In this document: positions 1 through 6,589 of the stretch, one piece after another
Position numbering within the stretch: the first letter of the stretch is position 1
Layout of the letters: the number at the start of each line of letters is the position of its first letter
Origin: Actinobacteria bacterium UBA7398
Lineage (GTDB): Bacteria > Actinomycetota > Actinomycetes > Nanopelagicales > Nanopelagicaceae
Direction: 5' to 3'
Assembly (NCBI GenBank): GCA_002470135.1
Contig: DKNC01000011.1
Coordinates: 170-8,664 of the forward strand
DNA length: 8,495 bases
The notes under the pieces: generated by a model
The model's input: the letters and a program-made list of their open reading frames with translations, nothing else
Told to the model about the DNA's origin: nothing
Database searches by the model: none
Position numbers and translations under genes: made by a program

Positions 1-824
1 ACTTGGTTTTTGCTAAAGAAAACATCCTCAGGGCGAATTCCGATCACATCACTGCCAGCAGAAATCGCGCCGTTTTCGTATGATCCAGTAACGCGGTTTA
101 ATGAACCTATAAAATTAGCTACATACTCAGTTTGTGGCGCATCATAAAGTTCTTGTGGCGTACTAAATTGTTCAATACGTCCGTCATTCATAACTGCAAT
201 TCGATCTGAGATTGAAAGTGCTTCATCTTGATCATGGGTCACAATTACCGTGGTAATGCCGAGCCGGCGTTGCAGTTCACGAATATCTTCACGAACTTTA
301 ACGCGGAGCTTTGCATCAAGATTAGAAAGTGGTTCATCGAGCAAGAGAATGTCTGGCTCTTGAACTAAAGCTCGAGCGAGTGCAACACGTTGTTGTTCGC
401 CGCCAGAAATTTGAGCTGGGCGCGAATCTTTATGGTGCATCAAATTAACTAAGCCAAGGACATCGTGTACTCGTTTTTCAATCTCGGACTTCGACATTTT
501 TCTTACTTTTAGCGGATAAGCAACGTTCTTAAAAACTGTCATGTGTGGCCAGAGCGCATAATTCTGAAAGACCATTGCGCTCGGGCGTTTCTCTGGTCCT
601 ATTTCAGTGACATCTTTTCCGGCTAGGAAAACTTTTCCAGATTCTGGAATTAAAAATCCAGCAATCATGCGAAGGGTGGTGGTTTTACCGCAACCTGATG
701 GACCGAGCAGTGAAACCATCTCGCCCTTGTTAACTACAAGGTTTAAGTCATCGATGATTACTCGACCACCTAATATTTTGCGGAGGCCGACTAGCTCGAG
801 ACCTTCTCCACTTTGATTAGCCAT
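1..824 (-). CDS. ABC importer ATP-binding subunit (PotA/UgpC-like), 3' end missing
   Basis: This is the cytoplasmic ATPase that powers the importer encoded just upstream on the same strand. 274 codons are visible and the C-terminus runs off the left edge. All nucleotide-binding motifs are present: Walker A GPSGCGKTT (residues 41-49), Q-loop Q87, signature ISGGEQQR (139-146, a mild variant of LSGGQQQR), Walker B ILLLDEP (159-165), D-loop SNLD (167-170) and switch His197 in VTHDQ. The segment GIRPEDV (262-268) is typical of the start of the C-terminal TOBE-like regulatory region in the PotA/MalK/UgpC group. The ATG at 824 is the only reasonable start, because an in-frame TAG lies three codons upstream. 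It begins 19 bp after the permease stop, so the two are surely co-transcribed. Which solute is carried cannot be told from the ATPase. Confidence 0.95.
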   Translation of the reverse strand, partial: MANQSGEGLELVGLRKILGGRVIIDDLNLVVNKGEMVSLLGPSGCGKTTTLRMIAGFLIPESGKVFLAGKDVTEIGPEKRPSAMVFQNYALWPHMTVFKNVAYPLKVRKMSKSEIEKRVHDVLGLVNLMHHKDSRPAQISGGEQQRVALARALVQEPDILLLDEPLSNLDAKLRVKVREDIRELQRRLGITTVIVTHDQDEALSISDRIAVMNDGRIEQFSTPQELYDAPQTEYVANFIGSLNRVTGSYENGAISAGSDVIGIRPEDVFFSKNQ

Positions 825-843
825 TGCTATCTACTCGCTTTCA

Positions 844-1686
844 TCATTTGATCTGGAAACCTTCAGCCAATTGGCCACCGATGATGTGCTTACGTGCCAA
901 ACCTATTAGAAGAACTGATGGGATCGTTAAAAGTATCGAAAACACTGCAGTAACCTGAACTGGGTAAGTTTCGACAATCGCATACATCGCAGTTGGCATT
1001 GTGTAGATAGATGGAGCACCAACTAAATAAGTGCCTTGTGCTTCATCGAATGCATAAATGAATGACATAACCATCGCAACTAGAATTCCAGGCATTGCCA
1101 TTCGAAGTGTAATTGTCCGAAATACCCGGAACTTACTGGCTCCAGCATCACGAGCTGCCTCTTCTAAGGATTTTGGAACTGCTGCGAAAGCGGCGGCTGG
1201 AATCCAAGTCATAAAAATTATTGTTCCTAGTACTTGAACAATAATTACGCCCACAATCGTGCCCATTAAATTTAAAAAATAATAAAGCGTTGCAATTGTT
1301 GCGAAGAGTCCAATCTTTGGAAAAGCATTAGATGCAAACATCATAATTAAGAATGTTCTACGGCCCCAATAATTATAACGAGCTGATGCATAAGCGGCAG
1401 GCAAGCAGATTACTGCTGAAACAATTACTACGATTGGAGAAATAATTAGCGAATACCTTATTGCTGAAACAAGTGCCGAAACTTCAAAAACTTTACGGAA
1501 CCATTCCAAAGTCCAACCTGTTGGTAGATAACTAGGGAATATCCATTCAACCGCAAAAGCGTGAACGGCTAACCAGATTAAAGGTCCCACAATTAATAGC
1601 AACATAAAGATTGAAAATGCTAAGAGAATAGCTTTTACACCGATTGACTTAGTGTGGAGATTAAGCGGCTGGACATCATTCGCCAT
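844..1686 (-). CDS. ABC importer permease subunit, PotC-like
   Basis: This is an inner-membrane channel subunit of a binding-protein-dependent importer, 280 residues. About six hydrophobic segments are visible (roughly 17-43, 72-98, 111-131, 134-158, 199-219 and 243-265). The EAA coupling loop, which docks on the ATPase, reads EAARDAGAS from residue 176, with the conserved Gly at 182. The open frame extends 14 codons further upstream to 1728, but that would overlap the preceding permease by 43 bp. The ATG at 1686 overlaps the preceding stop by one base (TGATG) and has GGGAG six bases before it, so translation is probably coupled and this start is preferred. The length and single EAA motif fit the second permease of Pot/Fbp/Ynj-like systems. 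The substrate is not predictable from this subunit. Confidence 0.92.
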   Translation of the reverse strand: MANDVQPLNLHTKSIGVKAILLAFSIFMLLLIVGPLIWLAVHAFAVEWIFPSYLPTGWTLEWFRKVFEVSALVSAIRYSLIISPIVVIVSAVICLPAAYASARYNYWGRRTFLIMMFASNAFPKIGLFATIATLYYFLNLMGTIVGVIIVQVLGTIIFMTWIPAAAFAAVPKSLEEAARDAGASKFRVFRTITLRMAMPGILVAMVMSFIYAFDEAQGTYLVGAPSIYTMPTAMYAIVETYPVQVTAVFSILLTIPSVLLIGLARKHIIGGQLAEGFQIK

Positions 1687-2627
1687 CAGACTCTCCCACT
1701 CTCTTTCGCACTTCGAAAATTTGCCCAAATATAAGATATGGCAATACCGGAAGCGGCTGCGAATACTATAAATGCCATGACGACCGATTGTTGTGGTCGA
1801 TTGTAGGCAGTAAAGAAATTAGTAATTTCCACGCCAAACATAGTTGGCTGATTTGGTCCCAAGAAGAATGGAATAGTAAAAGAACCTAAGACTCCGATCG
1901 AGGTAAAGGTTGCCACGATAATTATTGGGATTAAGGCGAGCGGCAACATTACGGTTCTAATAATGGTAATTAAACTCGCGCCTGCATCTTGGGCGGCTTC
2001 TATAAGAGCATTTGGAATTGATTGAAATCCGGATGTAACCATCAATATTGCAAATGGCAGCGAGGTCCAAATCGAACCGATAATTACGGCTAGCATCGTT
2101 GAAGTTATTTGCGGAATATCAAGACCAAAAGATTGAAAAATGGTGCGATAAAGGCCAGCACTTCCGTAAAATGTATAAAGCGCCCAAGACGAAATAACTA
2201 CCGGAATAAATAGCGGTGTTAGCGAGAGTGCAGTCAACACGGAGGAAAGTTTTCCGCCGCGGAGCCTTTGTAATAAGCCAATGCCAATTGAAAAAATTAG
2301 AACAAAAACTGTCGCAACGGATGAAACGATTAAAGTTGTTTTTAAATCTCCGGCAAATCGTGGATCGGCGATCACATCTTTATATGCCTGCAGCGTAAAT
2401 AATTTGCCCTCGCGGCCACGAATATCTTGCCCGATGATTGAAATTACTTCGTTGAGGCCACCGGTATAACCAATAGATAAGAAAAACGCTAAACCAATTG
2501 GCAACCCGATAAATATGCCGAGCACCAAAATAGGTGGCAAGGCCATGAAGAAACCAAGAAGAGAGAGCTTTGAGTCTTTCGACCCAAAGCTCTCTTTAGC
2601 GACTTGGTTTGTAACCGAAGCGCTCAA
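1686..2627 (-). CDS. ABC importer permease subunit, PotB-like
   Basis: This is the partner membrane permease, 313 residues. A polar N-terminal tail of about 22 residues is followed by a first membrane segment (about 23-52). A long outside loop (about 53-95) comes next, then further segments near 96-120, 130-152, 176-200, 229-255 and 281-303. The EAA loop is EAAQDAGAS from residue 210, with Gly216. A long first extracytoplasmic loop is usual for PotB-type permeases. The start is a TTG only 5 bp after the stop of the binding-protein gene. No good Shine-Dalgarno is seen, so translation probably relies on coupling. The next in-frame ATG (codon 28) would remove part of the first membrane segment, so TTG is preferred with moderate certainty. 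Confidence 0.9.
   Translation of the reverse strand: MSASVTNQVAKESFGSKDSKLSLLGFFMALPPILVLGIFIGLPIGLAFFLSIGYTGGLNEVISIIGQDIRGREGKLFTLQAYKDVIADPRFAGDLKTTLIVSSVATVFVLIFSIGIGLLQRLRGGKLSSVLTALSLTPLFIPVVISSWALYTFYGSAGLYRTIFQSFGLDIPQITSTMLAVIIGSIWTSLPFAILMVTSGFQSIPNALIEAAQDAGASLITIIRTVMLPLALIPIIIVATFTSIGVLGSFTIPFFLGPNQPTMFGVEITNFFTAYNRPQQSVVMAFIVFAAASGIAISYIWANFRSAKESGRV
1691..1697 (-). promoter_or_regulatory. Ribosome binding site of the PotC-like permease
   Basis: On the minus strand this reads GGGAGAG. GGGAG ends six bases before the ATG at 1686, inside the last codons of the preceding permease gene. It decides for the ATG at 1686 over the longer frame that begins at 1728. Confidence 0.6.
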
Positions 2628-2632
2628 TCTAT

Positions 2633-3775
2633 TTACTTGCCAGGAACTTCAAGCGCCCATTGATTTTTGAAGTCAGTTGAGTTACTTGATAGGTAACCAG
2701 GACGAAGTGTTGAGATATCTGTACCAGCAGCAAACTTGCCTTGGTTAGCTTCGCTCAACAGCGTTACTGGAATTACTGGATAACCGTTAAGTGATCCGCC
2801 AACGATGATGTTCTGAGCTGCAGGCGAAAGTACCCAGTTAACGAACCTCTGAGCAGCAACGCCATTACGTGAAGTCTTTGGAATGCCAAAGAATGCTGGT
2901 CCGCCGGTTAGGGCTGGTCCGCTAATTTGAGCAACTTTCCAATAACTTGGAATGGTTCCAGCTTTTAGACCGCTGAGGAACTGATCTGACCAAACTGTTC
3001 CCATATCGATTGATCCATTTGCAATCAACGAAAGAGTTGCAGCGTTGTTAGATGGGTAGGTTCCGTTTTTGCCGTAAGTATAAGGATTTAGAGATTTGAG
3101 AACATCAAATCCGGTCTTCCACTTAGCTTGTAGCGGCTTATTAATTTCAGTTACCAAGGTATTGATTTCTGTAGCAGTAAGGTACTTATCTATAACAGTT
3201 TGCGCGAATGCATATCCGCTGCCGCCGCCTGATGGCACGTTATACGTGAAACGACCTGGGTTTGCTTTGATCCAAGTAATTAATTCGTCCAGAGTCTTGG
3301 GTGGTGCTGCAACAACTCTTGAGTTGTACGCCAAAAGCACTGTAGATGCGCGGTATGGAACCCCACCTTTACTTAAAGCAATCAATGAAGCTGGCACGTT
3401 GACAAGATTTGGTACTCGCATCGTTGTAGGGATTGTTAAATATCCAGAGAGACCGAGCTGTTGAACGAAGCCGGCATCAATAACATCGAAGCCTGCATCC
3501 TTCTTAGCTTTTGTTGCAGCGATGATCTTCGCGAGAGTTAAAGCATCATTTTTTCCATGAAGGTCGAATGAAGAAAGATCAACTTGGTAATTTGGGAAAG
3601 CCTTCTCAAAAGCTGGAATAAGTTCTTTTAGGTACAAGTTCTCAACGTTTGTATCAGCTGATACATATAGTCGAACTTGAAATACCGCAGCGTGGCTTGT
3701 GGATGCAGTGAAGCCAAGTGTGGCTACTGCTAATCCAGCTGCTGCTAGTACTGAAACGAGTTTGTTCTTGCGCAC
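2633..3775 (-). CDS. ABC importer extracytoplasmic solute-binding protein (family 1, PotD/YnjB-like)
   Basis: This is the secreted receptor that captures the solute and delivers it to the two permeases encoded next. The 380-residue product begins with a Sec signal peptide: positive MRKNK, a hydrophobic stretch from about 6-22, and a signal-peptidase I type site SHA|AV after residue 29. There is no lipobox cysteine, unusual for a monoderm binding protein, which is normally lipid-anchored. The mature part has the style of family-1 binding proteins of the polyamine/iron/YnjB-like group. This includes a hinge-like stretch around residues 145-180 with PPKTLDELITWIKANPGRF (158-176), a glycine-rich SGGGSG (182-187) and a tryptophan-rich central region. 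The GTG start at 3775 is fixed by a very strong GGAGGAGG seven bases upstream. The nearby iol genes suggest inositol or a derivative as ligand, which is inference only. Confidence 0.9.
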   Translation of the reverse strand: MRKNKLVSVLAAAGLAVATLGFTASTSHAAVFQVRLYVSADTNVENLYLKELIPAFEKAFPNYQVDLSSFDLHGKNDALTLAKIIAATKAKKDAGFDVIDAGFVQQLGLSGYLTIPTTMRVPNLVNVPASLIALSKGGVPYRASTVLLAYNSRVVAAPPKTLDELITWIKANPGRFTYNVPSGGGSGYAFAQTVIDKYLTATEINTLVTEINKPLQAKWKTGFDVLKSLNPYTYGKNGTYPSNNAATLSLIANGSIDMGTVWSDQFLSGLKAGTIPSYWKVAQISGPALTGGPAFFGIPKTSRNGVAAQRFVNWVLSPAAQNIIVGGSLNGYPVIPVTLLSEANQGKFAAGTDISTLRPGYLSSNSTDFKNQWALEVPGK

Positions 3776-3782
3776 TAAAGTG

Positions 3783-3790
3783 CCTCCTCC
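3783..3790 (-). promoter_or_regulatory. Strong ribosome binding site of the solute-binding protein gene
   Basis: On the minus strand GGAGGAGG lies seven bases before the GTG start at 3775. It is the best Shine-Dalgarno match in the window, in keeping with the high expression usual for binding proteins, and it fixes the GTG start. Confidence 0.8.
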
Positions 3791-3799
3791 AAGTAATTA

Positions 3800-3823
3800 G
3801 GAATAGACAGGATGTCGATTTCC
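3800..3823 (-). repeat. Interrupted inverted repeat in the leader of the binding-protein gene
   Basis: Arms GGAA...GACA and TGTC...TTCC pair around a 3-base loop, with a 2x3 internal mismatch. This gives eight base pairs in 24 nt. It lies between the proposed promoter and the ribosome binding site, so it could be a weak RNA hairpin or an operator. It is short and interrupted, and may be chance. Confidence 0.25.
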
Positions 3824-3841
3824 TTCAAACAGGTACCACCT

Positions 3842-3870
3842 AAATTACGCAATGTTCAAGGCTGGGTCAA
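3842..3870 (-). promoter_or_regulatory. Putative promoter of the ABC importer genes
   Basis: On the minus strand a TTGACC -35-like hexamer (3870 to 3865) is followed after exactly 17 bp by TAATTT (3847 to 3842). The -35 is a five-of-six match to TTGACA, while the -10 is only three of six. It sits in the 130-bp gap (3776-3905) between the iolE-like gene and the binding-protein gene, and would give a leader of roughly 60 nt. A separate promoter here would let the importer be expressed more strongly than the two enzyme genes upstream. Read-through from them is equally possible, since no convincing terminator was seen in the gap. Confidence 0.4.
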
Positions 3871-3905
3871 GGCGAAAGGCGCTAGGTATCCCTAAAAACG
3901 GTGAA

Positions 3906-4790
3906 TTATGCGTTAATTAATGATGACAAGAAATTGATACTCTCTCGAACCGCATCTATAGGGCCAGAACCCATTGCCGGGGCTTGATCTAGCATCACAT
4001 CTTGTTCTAACACTAGTTTGCCTTCGTAATTAATGCCATCAAGAAAGCGAATTACTTCAGATATTTGGGCATCGCCCTGCCCAAGTGGCTTATACATGCC
4101 ATTTTTAACTTCAGTTGAATAAGTCGAAGTTCGATTTTGAATCCGTGCGGCCGCGGCTGCATCGCAATCTTTTAGATGAACATGTTTCACTCGTGAACCT
4201 GCGCGCTTAGCAATATCCAAAGGATTGCCACCGCCAACCACAATATGTCCAGTATCAAGACATAAGTTGATGTCGGTTTCATTTAGTAAGAAATCTAAGT
4301 CATTTGGCGTTTCAAACATTGTGCCAGCGTGTGGATGTAACACCATTTGTAAGCCAAATTCTTTTGCAATTTCAGTAATCATTGGTAGCGACTCAGAAAA
4401 TACTGCCTTCGCTTGCGCATCCATCGGATCTCGAGAGTCGTAATCGCCATCTTCTGCAGGGGTAGCCAATACAAAATTCCCTGCATTAAGCGCTGCTAAC
4501 ACTTCTGCTTGGCGGCGGGCTCTTTCGTAAGAAGCTTTCAAGCGATCTTTCTTATGTAGAACTATCGGAACGAAAGCGCCACATAGATCCAAGCCATGTC
4601 CATCTAAAACACGGGCAAGCTCTTTTGCATCTTGTGGCAGGTAACCATCTGGACCTAATTCTGTTGCAGTAATTCCGCATTCGCGCATTTCGGTTAACAC
4701 CCGGTCGGCTTCAATTTGATAACCCCAACCGTTTGCTTCGCAAACGCCCCAAGAAATTGGCGCGCCAGCTAATTGCTTATTTAGATCCAA
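3906..4790 (-). CDS. iolE: IolE-like inosose (2-keto-myo-inositol) dehydratase, TIM-barrel family
   Basis: A likely cytoplasmic lyase that removes water from 2-keto-myo-inositol to give 3D-(3,5/4)-trihydroxycyclohexane-1,2-dione, the substrate of the nearby IolD. The 294-residue product is a xylose-isomerase-like/AP-endonuclease-2-like TIM barrel of normal length. The N-terminal APISWGVCE (10-18) followed by GWG is characteristic of IolE. Probable metal and substrate residues include Glu44, the HPH pair (152/154), LDTGH (178-182), HVHLKD (203-208) and Glu262; LGQGD (236-240) is also typical. The start is a TTG immediately after the stop of the preceding gene (TAATTG), with GGAG nine bases upstream, so translation is coupled to the ROK gene. 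The family also includes IolH and sugar epimerases. IolE is favoured by the N-terminal motif and by iolD and iolB nearby. Confidence 0.85.
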   Translation of the reverse strand: MDLNKQLAGAPISWGVCEANGWGYQIEADRVLTEMRECGITATELGPDGYLPQDAKELARVLDGHGLDLCGAFVPIVLHKKDRLKASYERARRQAEVLAALNAGNFVLATPAEDGDYDSRDPMDAQAKAVFSESLPMITEIAKEFGLQMVLHPHAGTMFETPNDLDFLLNETDINLCLDTGHIVVGGGNPLDIAKRAGSRVKHVHLKDCDAAAAARIQNRTSTYSTEVKNGMYKPLGQGDAQISEVIRFLDGINYEGKLVLEQDVMLDQAPAMGSGPIDAVRESINFLSSLINA

Positions 4791-5537
4791 TTAAATTTGC
4801 TCCAATGACCAGGCTTTAACGCCTCCCAAAATTCCGGCGGTATTAGAAACGATCACTACGTCATCGCCTAAAACTTGCAGAACTTCAGTGCGAATTCGGC
4901 GTGAATTACCACCGCCAATATAGAGTCGATCCCAATGAAAAACTTTTCGAAGATCTTCAACCATTAATCGGATTCTACGCGACCAGAATAAATCGCCAAG
5001 GCGCCTAAGTTCAGTCTCGCCAATCCAGGTGTCATAAGTGGTGTTTCTACGTACTGGTGCCATCGACATTTCAAAATGTGGTGCAAGTTTTCCACCGTCA
5101 AACATTGAGAAACCAAGTCCAGTTCCAAGCGTAATTACAACTTCTAATCCAGAACCATTAATTACACCAGCGCCATGCACTTCAGCATCATTTAAAACGA
5201 TTGCAGGCTTTTTGAAATGTTCAGCAAAGGCTCGTTGGATGTCAAAACCTTTCCATTGTTTTTCTAACTCTGGCTCAATTCGAGTGCGTGGACCTTTTGC
5301 ATTTATGTAATGAGGTGTGTGTACAACAACGCCATGTCGCAACATGCCGGGCATTCCTACGGTTAGGCGATCGAATTTAGGTAAACCTTTTGAGATGCCA
5401 TCAATAGTTTCAATCAAATGAGTTGGAGAAAGTGGATATGGAGTTGGGACTGCCACTGGCTGCGCATGTAACGTGCCAGCGCTATCTAGAACCGAGCCTT
5501 TGATAAATAACCCGCCGCAATCAATGGCGAGAGTCAT
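4791..5537 (-). CDS. ROK-family kinase-like protein (polyphosphate-glucokinase-like)
   Basis: A sugar-kinase-fold protein of 248 residues from the ATG at 5537. The first phosphate motif is DCGGLFIKG (6-14), where many ROK kinases have DxGGT. LNDAEVHGAG (115-124) carries the expected catalytic-base Asp117. TLGTGLG (136-142) is the second phosphate motif, and YIGGGNSR (206-213) the adenosine-side loop. No Cys-rich zinc motif of typical ROK repressors or kinases is seen, as in the polyphosphate glucokinase subgroup. At the usual E-x-x-H sugar contact it reads HFEMSM (154-159), so the His looks replaced. The substrate is unknown; a sugar released with inositol is one possibility. ATGs at 5555 and 5561 and a TTG at 5573 are alternative starts. 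5537 is preferred because it places the phosphate motif right at the N-terminus, but no Shine-Dalgarno supports it. This is the first gene of the leftward set. Confidence 0.8.
   Translation of the reverse strand: MTLAIDCGGLFIKGSVLDSAGTLHAQPVAVPTPYPLSPTHLIETIDGISKGLPKFDRLTVGMPGMLRHGVVVHTPHYINAKGPRTRIEPELEKQWKGFDIQRAFAEHFKKPAIVLNDAEVHGAGVINGSGLEVVITLGTGLGFSMFDGGKLAPHFEMSMAPVRRNTTYDTWIGETELRRLGDLFWSRRIRLMVEDLRKVFHWDRLYIGGGNSRRIRTEVLQVLGDDVVIVSNTAGILGGVKAWSLEQI
4800..4803 (-). promoter_or_regulatory. Ribosome binding site supporting the TTG start of iolE
   Basis: On the minus strand GGAG lies nine bases before the TTG at 4790, within the last codons of the ROK gene. It supports the TTG that directly follows the ROK stop codon. 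Confidence 0.5.
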
Positions 5538-5562
5538 CACGCTGGTTGAATGCATCTCCATG

Positions 5563-5568
5563 TATATA
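5563..5568 (-). promoter_or_regulatory. Possible -10 box of the leftward ROK-iolE transcript
   Basis: On the minus strand TATATA lies exactly 7 nt before the ATG at 5555. That spacing would suit a leaderless transcript starting at this in-frame ATG, six codons upstream of the annotated start. The -35 region (TTCTGA at 17-bp spacing) is poor, and the last two bases of the -10 deviate from TATAAT. This is a weak candidate. Confidence 0.25.
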
Positions 5569-5589
5569 GTCAAGCAAAATCTCGTTCAG

Positions 5590-5619
5590 AAAGATAATCG
5601 GAGCGCTCGGGATATCTTT
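5590..5619. promoter_or_regulatory. Palindromic operator candidate (LacI/CebR-like core)
   Basis: A 30-bp imperfect palindrome lies in the divergent intergenic region. The 8-bp core GAGCGCTC (5601-5608) is perfectly symmetric. The outer arms AAAGATA (5590-5596) and TATCTTT (5613-5619) also match, and in all 8 of 11 arm positions pair. The core and flanks match the known CebR/CelR operator TGGGAGCGCTCCCA of cellulose/cellobiose-regulating LacI-family repressors at 10 of 14 positions. Relative to the proposed iolC transcription start it covers about -58 to -29, where a bound repressor would block RNA polymerase. It lies at a similar distance from the leftward gene, so it may control both arms. 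Confidence 0.6.
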
Positions 5620-5635
5620 GCTAAGCGCATATCGG

Positions 5636-5641
5636 TAGAAT
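5636..5641 (+). promoter_or_regulatory. -10 box of iolC, leaderless arrangement
   Basis: TAGAAT matches the TATAAT consensus at five of six positions and ends 6 nt before the iolC ATG, so transcription should begin at or next to the A of the start codon. No Shine-Dalgarno lies upstream of iolC, in keeping with leaderless translation, which is common in actinobacteria. No good -35 hexamer is seen at 16-19 bp. Confidence 0.55.
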
Positions 5642-5647
5642 CCACAC

Positions 5648-6589
5648 ATGTTAGACCTCCTCACCATTGGCCGAATTAGCGTTGATTTATATGGTCAGGA
5701 AGAAGGTCACGGCTTATCTGATCCGCAAACATTTCAGAAATCTGTGGGTGGCAGCCCTACAAATGTTGCGATTGGAACTGCTAGATATGGCCATAAAACC
5801 GCAGTAATTACTGGAGTTGCCAGCGATGCGCTTGGCGAATTCGCGATTGGCGAATTAAAGAAATTCAGCGTTTCAACAGAATTTGTAATTAAAACTCCAA
5901 CTGGAAAAACCCCGATTGTGGTTGCGGGTATTAAAGATCCAGATAACCCTGAATTTATTTTTTATCGCGATAGCAGCGCGCCAGATACAAAAGTAGAAAA
6001 TTCAGAAGCGTTGACCAAAGCAGTTCAATCCGCAAAATATTTTTGGTTTACTGGGTCTACCCTTTCACAAACGCCGCTTTCCAATACTGTAATTGAGTTG
6101 CTTAAAGCTCGAAGTGGCGAAGTAATCTTTGATCTTGATTATCGACCTTCGTTTTGGAGTTCGCTTGAAATTGCTCATAAAGAGATCTCTGCTGCAGTTA
6201 AGTATGCAACTATCGCAATTGGAAACTTGGAAGAGTGCGCGGTTGCAACTGGCTTACCTAAAAATTCAAGTGCTGCAGAATTCGCGGCTGCCTTGCTCTC
6301 TATGGGACCTAAGTTAGCAATTGTTAAGGGCGGCGCTACCGGCGTATTGGTAGCTCATGGAAATAGCGCCACTGCAATTCCAGGGCTACGTATAAAAACT
6401 AAATGTGGCTTAGGTGCCGGCGATGCATTTGGCGCGGGCGTAGTACATGGGCTCTTATCTGGCTGGAGCCCAGAAGATTCGGTCTCCTTTGCAAATGGCG
6501 CCGGAGCTTATGTCGCTTCCCAATTAATGTGCAGTGATGCAATGCCGACTGAAGTTCAAGTTCGAGAATTGATGGAGCGTTCAAAGTGA
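5648..6589 (+). CDS. iolC: 5-dehydro-2-deoxygluconokinase IolC
   Basis: A cytoplasmic PfkB-family sugar kinase that phosphorylates 5-dehydro-2-deoxy-D-gluconate at C6 with ATP in myo-inositol catabolism. The product is 313 residues, close to the family norm. The N-terminal strand LLTIGRISVDLYG (4-16) and GGSPTNVA (34-41) form the sugar site. FDLDYRPSFW (161-170) carries the DYRP stretch characteristic of IolC as against other PfkB kinases. KGG (227-229) precedes the PfkB signature GLGAGDAFGAG (254-264), with catalytic base Asp259. It is first in the rightward operon, behind a leaderless-type promoter. Its TGA overlaps the GTG of iolB (GTGA), so translation is coupled. Identification is strong because iolB and iolD follow directly. 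Confidence 0.93.
   Translation: MLDLLTIGRISVDLYGQEEGHGLSDPQTFQKSVGGSPTNVAIGTARYGHKTAVITGVASDALGEFAIGELKKFSVSTEFVIKTPTGKTPIVVAGIKDPDNPEFIFYRDSSAPDTKVENSEALTKAVQSAKYFWFTGSTLSQTPLSNTVIELLKARSGEVIFDLDYRPSFWSSLEIAHKEISAAVKYATIAIGNLEECAVATGLPKNSSAAEFAAALLSMGPKLAIVKGGATGVLVAHGNSATAIPGLRIKTKCGLGAGDAFGAGVVHGLLSGWSPEDSVSFANGAGAYVASQLMCSDAMPTEVQVRELMERSK
6574..6577 (+). promoter_or_regulatory. Ribosome binding site of iolB
   Basis: GGAG lies eight bases before the GTG at 6586, inside the 3' end of iolC. It supports GTG as the true start and the 4-bp overlap with iolC. Confidence 0.65.

Noticed and set aside
1687..1728. N-terminal 14-residue extension of the PotC-like permease.
   Set aside because: It would overlap the preceding gene by 43 bp, is polar and unlike permease N-termini, and the ATG at 1686 has a ribosome binding site and TGATG coupling.
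3096..3464. A 122-residue open frame on the plus strand.
   Set aside because: It lies wholly opposite the well-supported binding-protein gene, has no recognisable domain, and is a codon-bias shadow.
3871..3894. A possible second copy of the GAGCGCTC operator upstream of the importer promoter (GGCGCTAG).
   Set aside because: Only five of eight core bases match and the flanks are not symmetric, with three of twelve pairs, so it is not a credible site.
3893..3920. T-run (CCGTTTTT on the minus strand) just after iolE as a terminator.
   Set aside because: The only stem before it is AACG/CGTT with a ten-base loop, too weak and AT-rich for a terminator.
5593..5598. GATAAT as the -10 box of iolC with a 5' leader.
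   Set aside because: The -35 position has a poor match (TCAAGC), the hexamer lies inside the palindrome, and the resulting leader has no Shine-Dalgarno; the TAGAAT at 5636 fits better.
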